A stretch of 13,070 bases of DNA, taken from the NCBI GenBank assembly GCA_002422395.1, contig DIUY01000014.1, forward strand, positions 1-13,070, given 5' to 3'. Positions within the stretch are counted from its first letter, which is position 1; every line of letters starts with the position of its first letter. Below, in pieces: positions 6,929-13,070 of this stretch. The notes beneath the pieces are model-generated. The model did no database searches and was not told the DNA's origin. It saw only the letters and a list, made by a program, of their open reading frames with translations. A program made the position numbers and the translations under genes. Source of the DNA: Methylococcaceae bacterium UBA6146 (GTDB taxonomy: Bacteria; Pseudomonadota; Gammaproteobacteria; Methylococcales; Methylomonadaceae).

Positions 6929-8398
6929 ATGAAAAACAGCTCCAATAAGAAGGCACTTCTATCCATATATGGTTTTTTTTTACTGTTACCGTTGGCAGTC
7001 CAAGCAACAATATGGCATGTTGATGACGACAACCTTACTGGCACACAACAAGGCAGCAAAATTTACCCTTTCAACCAAATACAGCCGGCGATAAAAGCGG
7101 CGGCGCAGGGCGATACCATACGTGTCGCAGCGGGGTTATATAAAGAAAACATTAGCATTAATAAGCGGTTGAACCTGATAGGCGGCTATCCTGGCGGGAC
7201 CGGCGCCGACTATACGAACGGAAATGGCGGCAATTTTAACAACCGCGATTTTACTCGCCATGACAGCCATGTGCAGGCCAAACGCAGTGATGTTGCCGTG
7301 TTGCGGCTAAGAGGCGTACAAACTGGCGAAACCCAGATAGACGGTTTACATTTTTCCGGCGGGCTGCGCGGCATTGAGTTTAACGATACCGATTGGGTAG
7401 GCAATAAAGTCACCATCACCAATAACTTTATTGAAAACAATGGGATGGCGGCTATGCCAGATCATGGCGGCGGCATGTTAGTTTGTTGTGGCAACGGTCA
7501 TCGCTTGATTAACAACAAAATTAAAAATAACCATGCCGGTTGGGGGGGCGGAGTTTTCACCAATGCAACACTCAATCTATTGTTCAGCAAAAACACCGTC
7601 ACGGACAACCAAGGGCACTGGGATCATGGCGGTGGCCTTTGGTTTAACGGCACCGGCACCATAATCGGCAATCTTATTTACCGCAATAAAGTTGGCCATA
7701 TTCAAGGTTACGGTTGGGGAGGCGGACTTATTGTAGTGGGCGAAGGCACGGATTTTATAATCCGAAGCAATAAAATCCGCAGTAATTATGCGTATTCCAT
7801 TGGTGGCGGCATCTTCATCGATGAAGGCGCCCACGCCGTTCTGAAAAACAATCTGATTGTCAAAAACCGCGTGACCGAATACGGCGGGGCGGGAATTTAT
7901 GTTGACGGGGGCGGCAATGAAGCAGAAACCCCCGATAGCCCGCGTTCCCACGTTGACATAATCAATTGTACCATTGCCCATAATACCGGCGGCTGGGTCG
8001 GCGGCAACGGCGTGTATGTGCAAGTTTCCGATGTGACCGTCCGTAATTCAATTTTCTGGGGCAACAGCCCAGGTGACTATGGCCCTGACTTTTTCACCCT
8101 TAATAGCAATGCCACACTGGCAGTCGGTTATACCTTGTCAAAACAACCCTACAACGGTATCGGCAATATCCGTAAAAATCCGCTGTTCGCCGACAAACTC
8201 ACCAACGATTACCATCTAAAATCAACAGCAGGCCGCTGGGATATCGCAAGCCGAGGCTGGGTGGCCGATAGCGAGCATAGCCCCGCTATTGATGCTGGCG
8301 ATCCATCGTCCGCCTATAGCAGCGAACCTTCTCCGAATGGCGGGCGGATCAACTTGGGATATGACGGCAACACCAGGCAAGCAAGCCAATCGCAATAA
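6929..8398 (+). CDS. Exported right-handed parallel beta-helix protein
   Basis: A 489-residue secreted protein. A typical signal peptide (MKNSSNKK, hydrophobic core, VQA cleavage site before TIWHV) starts at the ATG behind the G8 tract. The next part (YPFNQIQPAIKAAAQGDTIRVAAGLYKENI, given here in shortened sense: residues about 40-75) is the entry segment seen in DUF1565/PbH1 proteins, followed by NLIGGYPGG. Residues about 135-370 are parallel beta-helix turns rich in NN, GGG and 'GGGI' motifs. The tail (SPAIDAGDP, then PNGGRINLGYDGNT) resembles the end of choice-of-anchor-Q type proteins. Such folds occur in polysaccharide lyases, adhesins and surface proteins; no catalytic site can be assigned. 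No sorting anchor is visible. It is convergent with ubiA and may work with the propeller protein, but that is inferred only from proximity and export. Confidence 0.85.
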   Translation: MKNSSNKKALLSIYGFFLLLPLAVQATIWHVDDDNLTGTQQGSKIYPFNQIQPAIKAAAQGDTIRVAAGLYKENISINKRLNLIGGYPGGTGADYTNGNGGNFNNRDFTRHDSHVQAKRSDVAVLRLRGVQTGETQIDGLHFSGGLRGIEFNDTDWVGNKVTITNNFIENNGMAAMPDHGGGMLVCCGNGHRLINNKIKNNHAGWGGGVFTNATLNLLFSKNTVTDNQGHWDHGGGLWFNGTGTIIGNLIYRNKVGHIQGYGWGGGLIVVGEGTDFIIRSNKIRSNYAYSIGGGIFIDEGAHAVLKNNLIVKNRVTEYGGAGIYVDGGGNEAETPDSPRSHVDIINCTIAHNTGGWVGGNGVYVQVSDVTVRNSIFWGNSPGDYGPDFFTLNSNATLAVGYTLSKQPYNGIGNIRKNPLFADKLTNDYHLKSTAGRWDIASRGWVADSEHSPAIDAGDPSSAYSSEPSPNGGRINLGYDGNTRQASQSQ

Positions 8399-8410
8399 GC
8401 TGGTACGGTA

Positions 8411-8443
8411 TAGCCCGTATTAAAGGCAGCAGAATACGGGCTA
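8411..8443. repeat. Perfect 11-base inverted repeat between convergent genes
   Basis: TAGCCCGTATT (8411-8421) and AATACGGGCTA (8433-8443) form a perfect 11-base stem with an 11-base loop, 13 bases after the beta-helix stop and about 60 bases from the ubiA stop. No T tract flanks it on either strand, so it is not a standard intrinsic terminator. Location between converging 3' ends and the form suggest a REP-like dispersed element that may also act as a bidirectional transcript end or RNA stabiliser. Confidence 0.65.
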
Positions 8444-8505
8444 CACAACCAAAAAACCTTGCTACATAAGGCATAACATGACCAACCCCAGCAATCGGGT
8501 CGTTT

Positions 8506-9360
8506 TTATAGCAAATAATCCACCAGTAAACCGGCAAACACCGCCAAACCAAACCAGTTGCTGTTTAAAAACGCCTTAAAACAATCCACTTTTTGGCGGT
8601 GGAAAATCAGTTTTTGCTGGTAAATCGACAACCCCGCCGCAATCAAAACGCCCAGATAATAAGGCCAGTTCAGCTGCGCCATTAACCCCACCATAACCAA
8701 TAAACTGATGATGACCAGCTGCAACAAGCCCATGATTTGCCGGTCATAAGCACCAAACAGGATAGCGGTGGATTTGACGCCAATTTTAAGATCGTCATCC
8801 TTATCGACCATCGCGTACATCGTGTCGTAAACCAAAGCCCAAAGCATGACCGCCAAATACATCACCCAAGCCACGCCAGGAATGCTGCCGGTTTGGGCGG
8901 CGAAGGCCATTGGCACCGCCCAACCAAAAGCCATGCCCAGATACGCTTGCGGCAAATGCGTGTAACGTTTCATAAACGGGTAGCTAGCGGCCAGGAATGC
9001 ACCGATAAACGATAACAAGAGGGTGTAGGTGTTCATCAGCAACACCAAAGCGAAAGCCGTTAAACAAAGCACCGCAAACACCACCAAAGCTTCTTTAGGC
9101 TTCACTTTTCCGGCGGCGATGGGCCGTTGTTTGGTGCGTTCGACATGGGGGTCAAAATCACGGTCAGCATAATCATTGATGACACAACCGGCCGCCCGCA
9201 TCAGCACCACACCCAACACAAACACCGTGACCACCAAGCCATCAGGCCTGCCCTCGCCTGCCACCCATAAAGCCCACAAGGTTGGCCATAGTAAAATCAA
9301 GGTGCCAATAGGCCGGTTGAAACGCGCCAATAACCAATACTGTTTAAGTCTTTCCATCAT
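8506..9360 (-). CDS. ubiA: 4-hydroxybenzoate polyprenyltransferase
   Basis: UbiA attaches the polyprenyl chain to 4-hydroxybenzoate, the first membrane step of ubiquinone synthesis. The 284-residue protein has about eight to nine hydrophobic helices and both Asp-rich motifs that bind Mg and prenyl diphosphate: NDYADRDFD (62-70) and YDTMYAMVDKDDD (178-190). The segment RPIGTLILLWPTLWALWVA near the N-terminus and YPFMKRYTHLPQ in the middle match gammaproteobacterial UbiA closely. Two consecutive ATG codons occur at the start; either could be used. The usual neighbour ubiC (chorismate lyase) is not adjacent here. It converges with the beta-helix gene and diverges from the arsC-like gene. Confidence 0.97.
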   Translation of the reverse strand: MMERLKQYWLLARFNRPIGTLILLWPTLWALWVAGEGRPDGLVVTVFVLGVVLMRAAGCVINDYADRDFDPHVERTKQRPIAAGKVKPKEALVVFAVLCLTAFALVLLMNTYTLLLSFIGAFLAASYPFMKRYTHLPQAYLGMAFGWAVPMAFAAQTGSIPGVAWVMYLAVMLWALVYDTMYAMVDKDDDLKIGVKSTAILFGAYDRQIMGLLQLVIISLLVMVGLMAQLNWPYYLGVLIAAGLSIYQQKLIFHRQKVDCFKAFLNSNWFGLAVFAGLLVDYLL

Positions 9361-9388
9361 TATTTTTCAACGTGTGTGTTTTGTTAAA

Positions 9389-9397
9389 TGCTATTAT
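9389..9397 (+). promoter_or_regulatory. Possible extended -10 promoter of the arsC-like/wrbA/hda operon
   Basis: TGCTATTAT is an extended -10 element (TGn plus TATTAT) 33 bases before the ATG at 9431. No clear -35 lies at the correct distance, as is common for extended -10 promoters. It overlaps the opposite-strand -10 of ubiA. Confidence 0.4.
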
Positions 9398-9398
9398 A
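9393..9398 (-). promoter_or_regulatory. Possible -10 element of the ubiA promoter
   Basis: The minus strand reads a consensus TATAAT here, 32 bases before the ubiA start. The -35 region is not recognisable. It shares bases with the plus-strand -10 element, so the two promoters could exclude one another. Confidence 0.4.
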
Positions 9399-9430
9399 AC
9401 GGCTTTATTTTTGATACGGGCCTATCCGGC

Positions 9431-9778
9431 ATGAGTGTAATCTGTTATCACAACCCGCGCCGCGGCAAATCCAGACAAACCCTGGCATTGCTTAAAGAAC
9501 AAGGGCTTGAACCGACCATTATCGAGTATCTGAAAACGCCGCCCTCCGCACAAGAACTGGATGACATTCTCCAAAAACTTGGCATGGGCCCGAGGGAATT
9601 GATGCGCACAAAAGAAGCCGCATACAAAGCAAACCGTTTGGACGACCCCACATTAGACAGACAAGCCCTGATTGCCGCCATACTTGACAACCCCATCCTG
9701 ATTGAAAGGCCCATAGTGCTGGCTAATGATAAAGCCGCTATTGGCCGCCCCCCTGAAGCTGTATTGGCTATTTTGTGA
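9431..9778 (+). CDS. ArsC/YfgD-like protein lacking the catalytic Cys
   Basis: A 115-residue protein of the ArsC/Spx thioredoxin-fold family, closest in flavour to E. coli YfgD (for example ERPIVLANDKAAIGRPPE near the C-terminus). In the family the N-terminal loop reads NPRC-x-KSR, where Cys is the redox/catalytic residue. Here it reads NPRRGKSR: residue 11 is Arg (CGC at 9461-9463) and not Cys. The arginines of RELMR, ERPIV and GRPPE that line the anion site in ArsC are kept. One other Cys, C5, lies just before the loop. Arsenate reduction is therefore unlikely as read; either a sequence error or a non-catalytic member is present. It starts an operon with wrbA (11 bases downstream), and yfgD is also beside hda in E. 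coli. Confidence 0.9.
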   Translation: MSVICYHNPRRGKSRQTLALLKEQGLEPTIIEYLKTPPSAQELDDILQKLGMGPRELMRTKEAAYKANRLDDPTLDRQALIAAILDNPILIERPIVLANDKAAIGRPPEAVLAIL

Positions 9779-9789
9779 GGACAGCAAGC

Positions 9790-10380
9790 ATGGCCAACAT
9801 CCTCATCCTGTATTTTTCCCGCCACGGCAGCACCGCACAAATGGCGAATCATATTGCCCGCGGTGTGGAATCAGTTGACGGCGCTAGTGCTGTCCTCCGC
9901 ACTGTGCCTGATGTCTCTACGGTTTGTGAAAAAACCGCCGCAACTATCCCCGCTGAAGGTGCGGTTTACGCCACTTTGGATGACCTAAAAAATTGCGACG
10001 GCCTGGCGATGGGCAGCCCTACCCATTTCGGCAATATGGCGGCGCCGCTAAAATATTTTCTCGATGGCACAACCGCCCTCTGGATTTCCGGCGCATTAGC
10101 CGGCAAACCGGCGGGGGTTTTTACGTCTACCGGCAGTATGCACGGGGGGCAAGAAAGCACGTTATTGTCGATGATGCTGCCCCTCATGCACCACGGCATG
10201 CTATTGCTGGGCCTGCCTTACACCGAGCATGCACTTCGGGAAACCGTATCTGGCGGCACCCCATACGGCCCTAGCCATGTCGCCTTAGAGGACAATGGCC
10301 TGAGCGACCACGAAAAAACCCTATGCCGGACGTTCGGTGCCCGTTTGGCAAAAACGGCCTTGCTATTGAAACAACATTGA
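9790..10380 (+). CDS. wrbA: WrbA-family NAD(P)H:quinone oxidoreductase
   Basis: A flavodoxin-like FMN enzyme that reduces quinones by two electrons and protects against quinone redox cycling. The 196 residues match the family. FMN-binding segments are SRHGSTAQMA near residues 9-18 (phosphate loop), GSPTHFGNMAAPLKYFLD near 75-92, and STGSMHGGQE near 112-121. LMHHGMLLLGLPYTE and GGTPYGPS are also typical. The start at 9790 is preceded by GAGGA and removes five residues of a longer frame that begins inside the arsC-like stop. It is 11 bases after that gene and 81 bases before the DUF2069 gene, in the same direction. Confidence 0.95.
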   Translation: MANILILYFSRHGSTAQMANHIARGVESVDGASAVLRTVPDVSTVCEKTAATIPAEGAVYATLDDLKNCDGLAMGSPTHFGNMAAPLKYFLDGTTALWISGALAGKPAGVFTSTGSMHGGQESTLLSMMLPLMHHGMLLLGLPYTEHALRETVSGGTPYGPSHVALEDNGLSDHEKTLCRTFGARLAKTALLLKQH

Positions 10381-10461
10381 GGGCTTTAACACCCGGCATT
10401 GCAACATCGCATCAACTGCCATTTTAATCAAGCTGCGCTTGCCGCATTCCGGGAACTCAAC

Positions 10462-10824
10462 ATGAACATCAAACCAATTTATTATCATTCCATCGCACTG
10501 GTTGGTTTTTTTGGGCTATTCACCTTATTGATGCTTTGGCATACGGTTTTGGCGCCCTCTTCCCAAATGCCTGTCACGCTGGTTTTATTAATCAGCGTCA
10601 CCCCGCTGCTCTTGCCAATGCGCGGCTTCTTGGCACACAACTTAAAAAGCTGCGCGTGGGAAGCTTATATCAGCTTGATTTACTTTATCCACGGCGTCCA
10701 AGAACTTTACGCCACTCCAGACGGACGTTGGTATGCAGCGCTGGAAACTGTGCTGAGCCTGATGCTGTTTTTCGGCGCAACATTTTATGTCCGTTTTTCA
10801 GGAAAAAACGCTACCCATGGCTGA
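10462..10824 (+). CDS. DUF2069 family four-helix membrane protein
   Basis: A 120-residue inner-membrane protein of unknown function. Four hydrophobic segments are seen at about residues 9-30, 35-56, 65-85 and 92-115. This fits DUF2069, a small gammaproteobacterial family often found near wrbA and hda. The start at 10462 has GGGAA seven to eight bases upstream and is preferred to the frame opening at 10399, whose extra 21 residues are not hydrophobic or family-like. Its stop codon lies inside the first codons of hda (8-base overlap), so the two are probably translationally coupled. Its role cannot be stated from sequence. Confidence 0.85.
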   Translation: MNIKPIYYHSIALVGFFGLFTLLMLWHTVLAPSSQMPVTLVLLISVTPLLLPMRGFLAHNLKSCAWEAYISLIYFIHGVQELYATPDGRWYAALETVLSLMLFFGATFYVRFSGKNATHG

Positions 10825-11524
10825 ACAACTTTCCCTAAATTTTGAATTTCGTGGAAACAAGACGTTTGATGATTTTTTTCCTGGCGTCAACCAAGAAATC
10901 GTCACGCACTTAAAAAATTTCCTGCTTGCTGATGAAGAGCAACAAATCTTTATCTGTGGCAAATCGGGTCTAGGCAAAACACACTTGTTGCAAGCCTGTT
11001 GCCATCAGGCACACAAACAAAATTTGAGCGCGTTTTATTTTGCCTTGTCGGACACCGGCTTACCTGATCCGGCATTATTGATTGGCCTGGACAAATTTGA
11101 TCTCGTTTGTTTCGACAATATTGATTACATTGCCGGCGATCCGGTTTGGGAACAGGCGTTTTTCAATTTTTTTAACCTGCACCGCAGTAGCGGCCACAAA
11201 CTTATCCTATCGGCATGTTGTGCGCCCCATAAAATTGCCATCCAATTACCCGACCTTAAAACCCGGCTTAACTGGGGGCTTACTTTAAAAGTAAAACCCT
11301 TAGCAGATAACGACAAAATCACTGCATTAATTTTTAAAGCCAACCAACTCGGTTTTGCAATCACACCACAGGCGGGGCAATTTTTATTGGCGCATTATGA
11401 CCGCGATCTGGTCAATTTATGGGCGTTGCTGGACAAATTAGACCGCGCTTCACTAGCCGCCAAATGTAAATTGACCCTCCCTTTTTTAAGGAAATTCCTG
11501 CTCCAAGAAAATGTTGACCGGTAA
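10817..11524 (+). CDS. hda: DnaA inactivator Hda
   Basis: Hda is an AAA+ protein that, with the DNA-loaded sliding clamp, stimulates ATP hydrolysis by DnaA (RIDA) and prevents over-initiation. The 235-residue protein starts MAEQLSLNF, where QLSL (residues 4-7) is the clamp-binding motif; this fixes the start at 10817 and not the upstream frame. Walker A GKSGLGKT (48-55) is canonical, unlike the altered E. coli version. The Walker B-like segment is DLVCFDNID with D100. The Box VII arginine R150 is in DLKTRLNWG. It overlaps the DUF2069 gene by 8 bases and ends 25 bases before a convergent gene. Confidence 0.96.
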   Translation: MAEQLSLNFEFRGNKTFDDFFPGVNQEIVTHLKNFLLADEEQQIFICGKSGLGKTHLLQACCHQAHKQNLSAFYFALSDTGLPDPALLIGLDKFDLVCFDNIDYIAGDPVWEQAFFNFFNLHRSSGHKLILSACCAPHKIAIQLPDLKTRLNWGLTLKVKPLADNDKITALIFKANQLGFAITPQAGQFLLAHYDRDLVNLWALLDKLDRASLAAKCKLTLPFLRKFLLQENVDR

Positions 11525-11549
11525 AGCCCGTGCAGGTCAGCGGCAACCC

Positions 11550-12074
11550 TTAATTCGCGCCATAAAAAATATAGTCGGCGGTATAGGGAACCCGCCGTTC
11601 ACCGCCCAAATGGTTGGCGTCACAGCCTAGCACGGGGGGCAAGCCGCCATGGGTATTGACCCGATTAATGAACTTGACGTCAGCCAGTAAGCCTTTATGG
11701 TTATTTTTAACCACCTCAACCAACAACCAGCTGATAGCAATTTCTGGGTTTACGGCAAGTTTTTTAACTATCTTACCGACCACACGACTAGCTTCTTTAT
11801 ATTCCCATAACGGCCCCGCACTATGGTTGCCAACAATTTGGCCTTGGCCATCAAATAACTTGGCATCAGGCGCTTGTATTACCCATGAATACTCGCCTTT
11901 ACTGACGGCACACTGATAAATCTGATCGCCTTTGGCATGCACTGTCAATAAAGGCCCATAACCGGCAGGCGCTTCAATTTGCTCGGGTATCCGCACAGAA
12001 ACACCAGGGCAGGCATAGCCGGCATCGGACAATAACATTACCGAAAAAAACATTATCTTTTTAATCACAGCCAC
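11550..12074 (-). CDS. DUF3455 domain exported protein
   Basis: A 174-residue protein with a short signal peptide (KKIMFFSVMLLSDAGYA, cleavage probably before CPG). The mature part matches the DUF3455 pattern: IEAPAGYGPLLTVHAKG, IYQC, GPLWEYKEASRVVGK, ISWLLVEV, VNTHGGLPPVLGCD and a RVPYTADYIFYG end. Function is unknown. The start is GTG immediately after the TGA of the dehydrogenase gene (TGAGTG), so coupling is likely; a second GTG six bases downstream is an alternative start. It converges with hda over only 25 bases. Two cysteines in the mature part (QC and GCD) could form a disulfide. Confidence 0.88.
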   Translation of the reverse strand: MAVIKKIMFFSVMLLSDAGYACPGVSVRIPEQIEAPAGYGPLLTVHAKGDQIYQCAVSKGEYSWVIQAPDAKLFDGQGQIVGNHSAGPLWEYKEASRVVGKIVKKLAVNPEIAISWLLVEVVKNNHKGLLADVKFINRVNTHGGLPPVLGCDANHLGGERRVPYTADYIFYGAN

Positions 12075-12770
12075 TCACCATGCCATTAATTTGCCGTCAT
12101 ACTTAATAAAACTGCCCGACTGCGCCAACGAAAAACCCGCTATCACAGCACGCATGCCGGAAACACTTTCATTGGCATCAATTAACGCAGCCGGCCCACC
12201 CATATCAGTTTTGACCCAGCCAGGGTGCAAGATCAACACACCAACGCCCAACTTATTAAGGTCTATCGCCAGGCTTTTCATCGCCGCATTGAGCGCCGCC
12301 TTGCTGGAGCGGTACAAAATACTGCCACCGCTGGTGTTGTCGGCGATGCTACCCATTAAGCTGCTGACATTGACCAACAATTTTTTATCGCTGTGCTGAA
12401 GCTGGGGTAAAAAAGCTTCCGCCATTTTTATCGGCGCTTGCGTGTTGATCCGCAAAGTCTCAGCCCAAACCCGATAATCCAATTGTCCAAAGCCATGGCC
12501 TTGGCTATCGCCGTAAACGCCTGCATTATTAAGCAACACATCGATACTGCGTCCTGACAACTTCTGCGCTAACGCATCAATTTGATCAAAATCGACAACA
12601 TCCAGTTTTTCCACTTGTATGTTCGGATATTGCCCGGCAAGCCTATTCAAATCTTGCGCCTGTCCAATATTGCGGCAACAAGCAATCACATCCCAGCCCG
12701 CTTCGGCATATTGCCGACAAAACTCCAACCCCAAACCACGATTAGCGCCGGTAATCAAAACAGTAGCCAT
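12075..12770 (-). CDS. Short-chain dehydrogenase/reductase (C-factor-like)
   Basis: A 231-residue classical SDR with a Rossmann fold and NAD(P)-dependent oxidoreductase chemistry on an unknown carbonyl or alcohol. The cofactor motif is TGANRGLG (7-14) and NNAG is at 81-84. Catalytic residues are N109, S136 or S137, Y153 and K157 (YRSSK). The family is that of CsgA/C-factor-like SDRs. The start ATG at 12770 has a strong GGAGGT four bases upstream, so the longer frame from 12800, which runs into the terminator, is rejected. The gene is directly followed by the DUF3455 gene and preceded by the sodB terminator only 12 bases away. Confidence 0.93.
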   Translation of the reverse strand: MATVLITGANRGLGLEFCRQYAEAGWDVIACCRNIGQAQDLNRLAGQYPNIQVEKLDVVDFDQIDALAQKLSGRSIDVLLNNAGVYGDSQGHGFGQLDYRVWAETLRINTQAPIKMAEAFLPQLQHSDKKLLVNVSSLMGSIADNTSGGSILYRSSKAALNAAMKSLAIDLNKLGVGVLILHPGWVKTDMGGPAALIDANESVSGMRAVIAGFSLAQSGSFIKYDGKLMAW

Positions 12771-12774
12771 ACCC

Positions 12775-12780
12775 ACCTCC
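12775..12780 (-). promoter_or_regulatory. Strong Shine-Dalgarno of the dehydrogenase
   Basis: GGAGGT on the minus strand four bases before the ATG at 12770. It decides the start of the dehydrogenase gene. It lies almost directly after the T tract of the sodB terminator. Confidence 0.75.
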
Positions 12781-12782
12781 AT

Positions 12783-12821
12783 AAAAAAAGCCTTCTGCAC
12801 CTTATTGATGCGGAAGGCTTT
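12783..12821 (-). terminator. Intrinsic terminator of sodB
   Basis: Read on the minus strand, AAAGCCTTCCGCA (12821-12809) pairs with TGCAGAAGGCTTT (12799-12787) over 13 bases with one G-U type mismatch, a 9-base loop, and a run of seven T (12789-12783) follows. This is a textbook rho-independent terminator 28 bases after the sodB stop. Confidence 0.9.
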
Positions 12822-12849
12822 ATCTTGACGTAAACCTTAAGGTAAAAAA

Positions 12850-13070
12850 TTAAGCCGCGTAATTAGCCGCCGCAAAATCCCAATTGACTAACGCCCAAAA
12901 AGCTTCCAGATAAGCGGGGCGTGCATTACGGTAGTCGATGTAATAAGCGTGTTCCCAGACGGCAACCGTCAACAAGGCTTTGTCGGCGGTGGTCAGGGGG
13001 GTGCCGGCAGCACCCATGTTGACGATGTCGACCGAACCATCGGCCTTTTTCACCAGCCAGGTCCAGCCGG
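12850..13070 (-). CDS. sodB: Iron-type superoxide dismutase, C-terminal part (cut by edge)
   Basis: Superoxide dismutase converts superoxide to oxygen and hydrogen peroxide. Only about 73 C-terminal residues are present, from GWTWLV to the end NWDFAAANYAA. The strongly conserved WEHAYYIDYRNARPAYLEAF block identifies the family and includes the His ligand of WEHAYY. The preceding residue, normally Asp in D-V-W-E-H, is Ala here (GCC, 12963-12961), so a metal ligand is missing as read. The other two His ligands lie beyond the window. A strong terminator follows. Assignment to the Fe/Mn family is certain; Fe rather than Mn is inferred from general resemblance to SodB. Confidence 0.92.
   Translation of the reverse strand, partial: GWTWLVKKADGSVDIVNMGAAGTPLTTADKALLTVAVWEHAYYIDYRNARPAYLEAFWALVNWDFAAANYAA

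Noticed and set aside
9431..9778. Functional arsenate reductase (ArsC)
   Set aside because: The required Cys is Arg in this sequence, the closest resemblance is YfgD, and no arsR, arsB or acr3 gene is nearby.

Overview
The window looks like a chromosomal segment of a gammaproteobacterium with moderate G+C. The cluster lepA-lepB-DUF4845-rnc-era and the set yfgD/arsC-like, wrbA, DUF2069 and hda are typical of that class. Protein flavour suggests something near the methanotrophic Methylococcales, but that placement is only an impression from the sequences.

Layout. Positions 1-4024 (minus strand) hold a tight core operon, read lepA, lepB, DUF4845, rnc, era. It covers translation quality (EF4), signal peptide removal, an envelope protein of unknown role, dsRNA processing, and 30S assembly; era runs off the left edge. 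A gene-free stretch of about 560 bases follows. Positions 4589-8398 (plus strand) hold two exported repeat proteins: a 704-residue protein with 14 Asp-box repeats (probably two seven-bladed beta-propellers) and a 489-residue right-handed parallel beta-helix protein with a choice-of-anchor-Q type tail. They lie between housekeeping blocks and are the accessory part of the window. ubiA (minus, 8506-9360) is convergent with them.

From 9431 to 11524 (plus strand) runs an arsC/yfgD-like gene, wrbA, DUF2069 and hda. The divergent promoters of ubiA and this operon seem to share one short AT-rich segment. From 11550 to the right edge everything is on the minus strand: a DUF3455 protein, a short-chain dehydrogenase, and the C-terminal part of an iron-type superoxide dismutase followed by a strong intrinsic terminator.

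The most notable points are two apparent active-site losses. The ArsC/YfgD-like protein has Arg where the catalytic Cys is expected. The superoxide dismutase has Ala where the metal-ligand Asp of the D-x-W-E-H motif is expected. Each is one base from the normal codon, so sequencing error must be excluded first. Other points are the 14-repeat propeller, homopolymer tracts (G8 and T9) at the start of the beta-helix gene, and a terminator placed directly before the ribosome binding site of the dehydrogenase. I see no CRISPR array, tRNA, rRNA, transposase, phage gene or clear new defence system.
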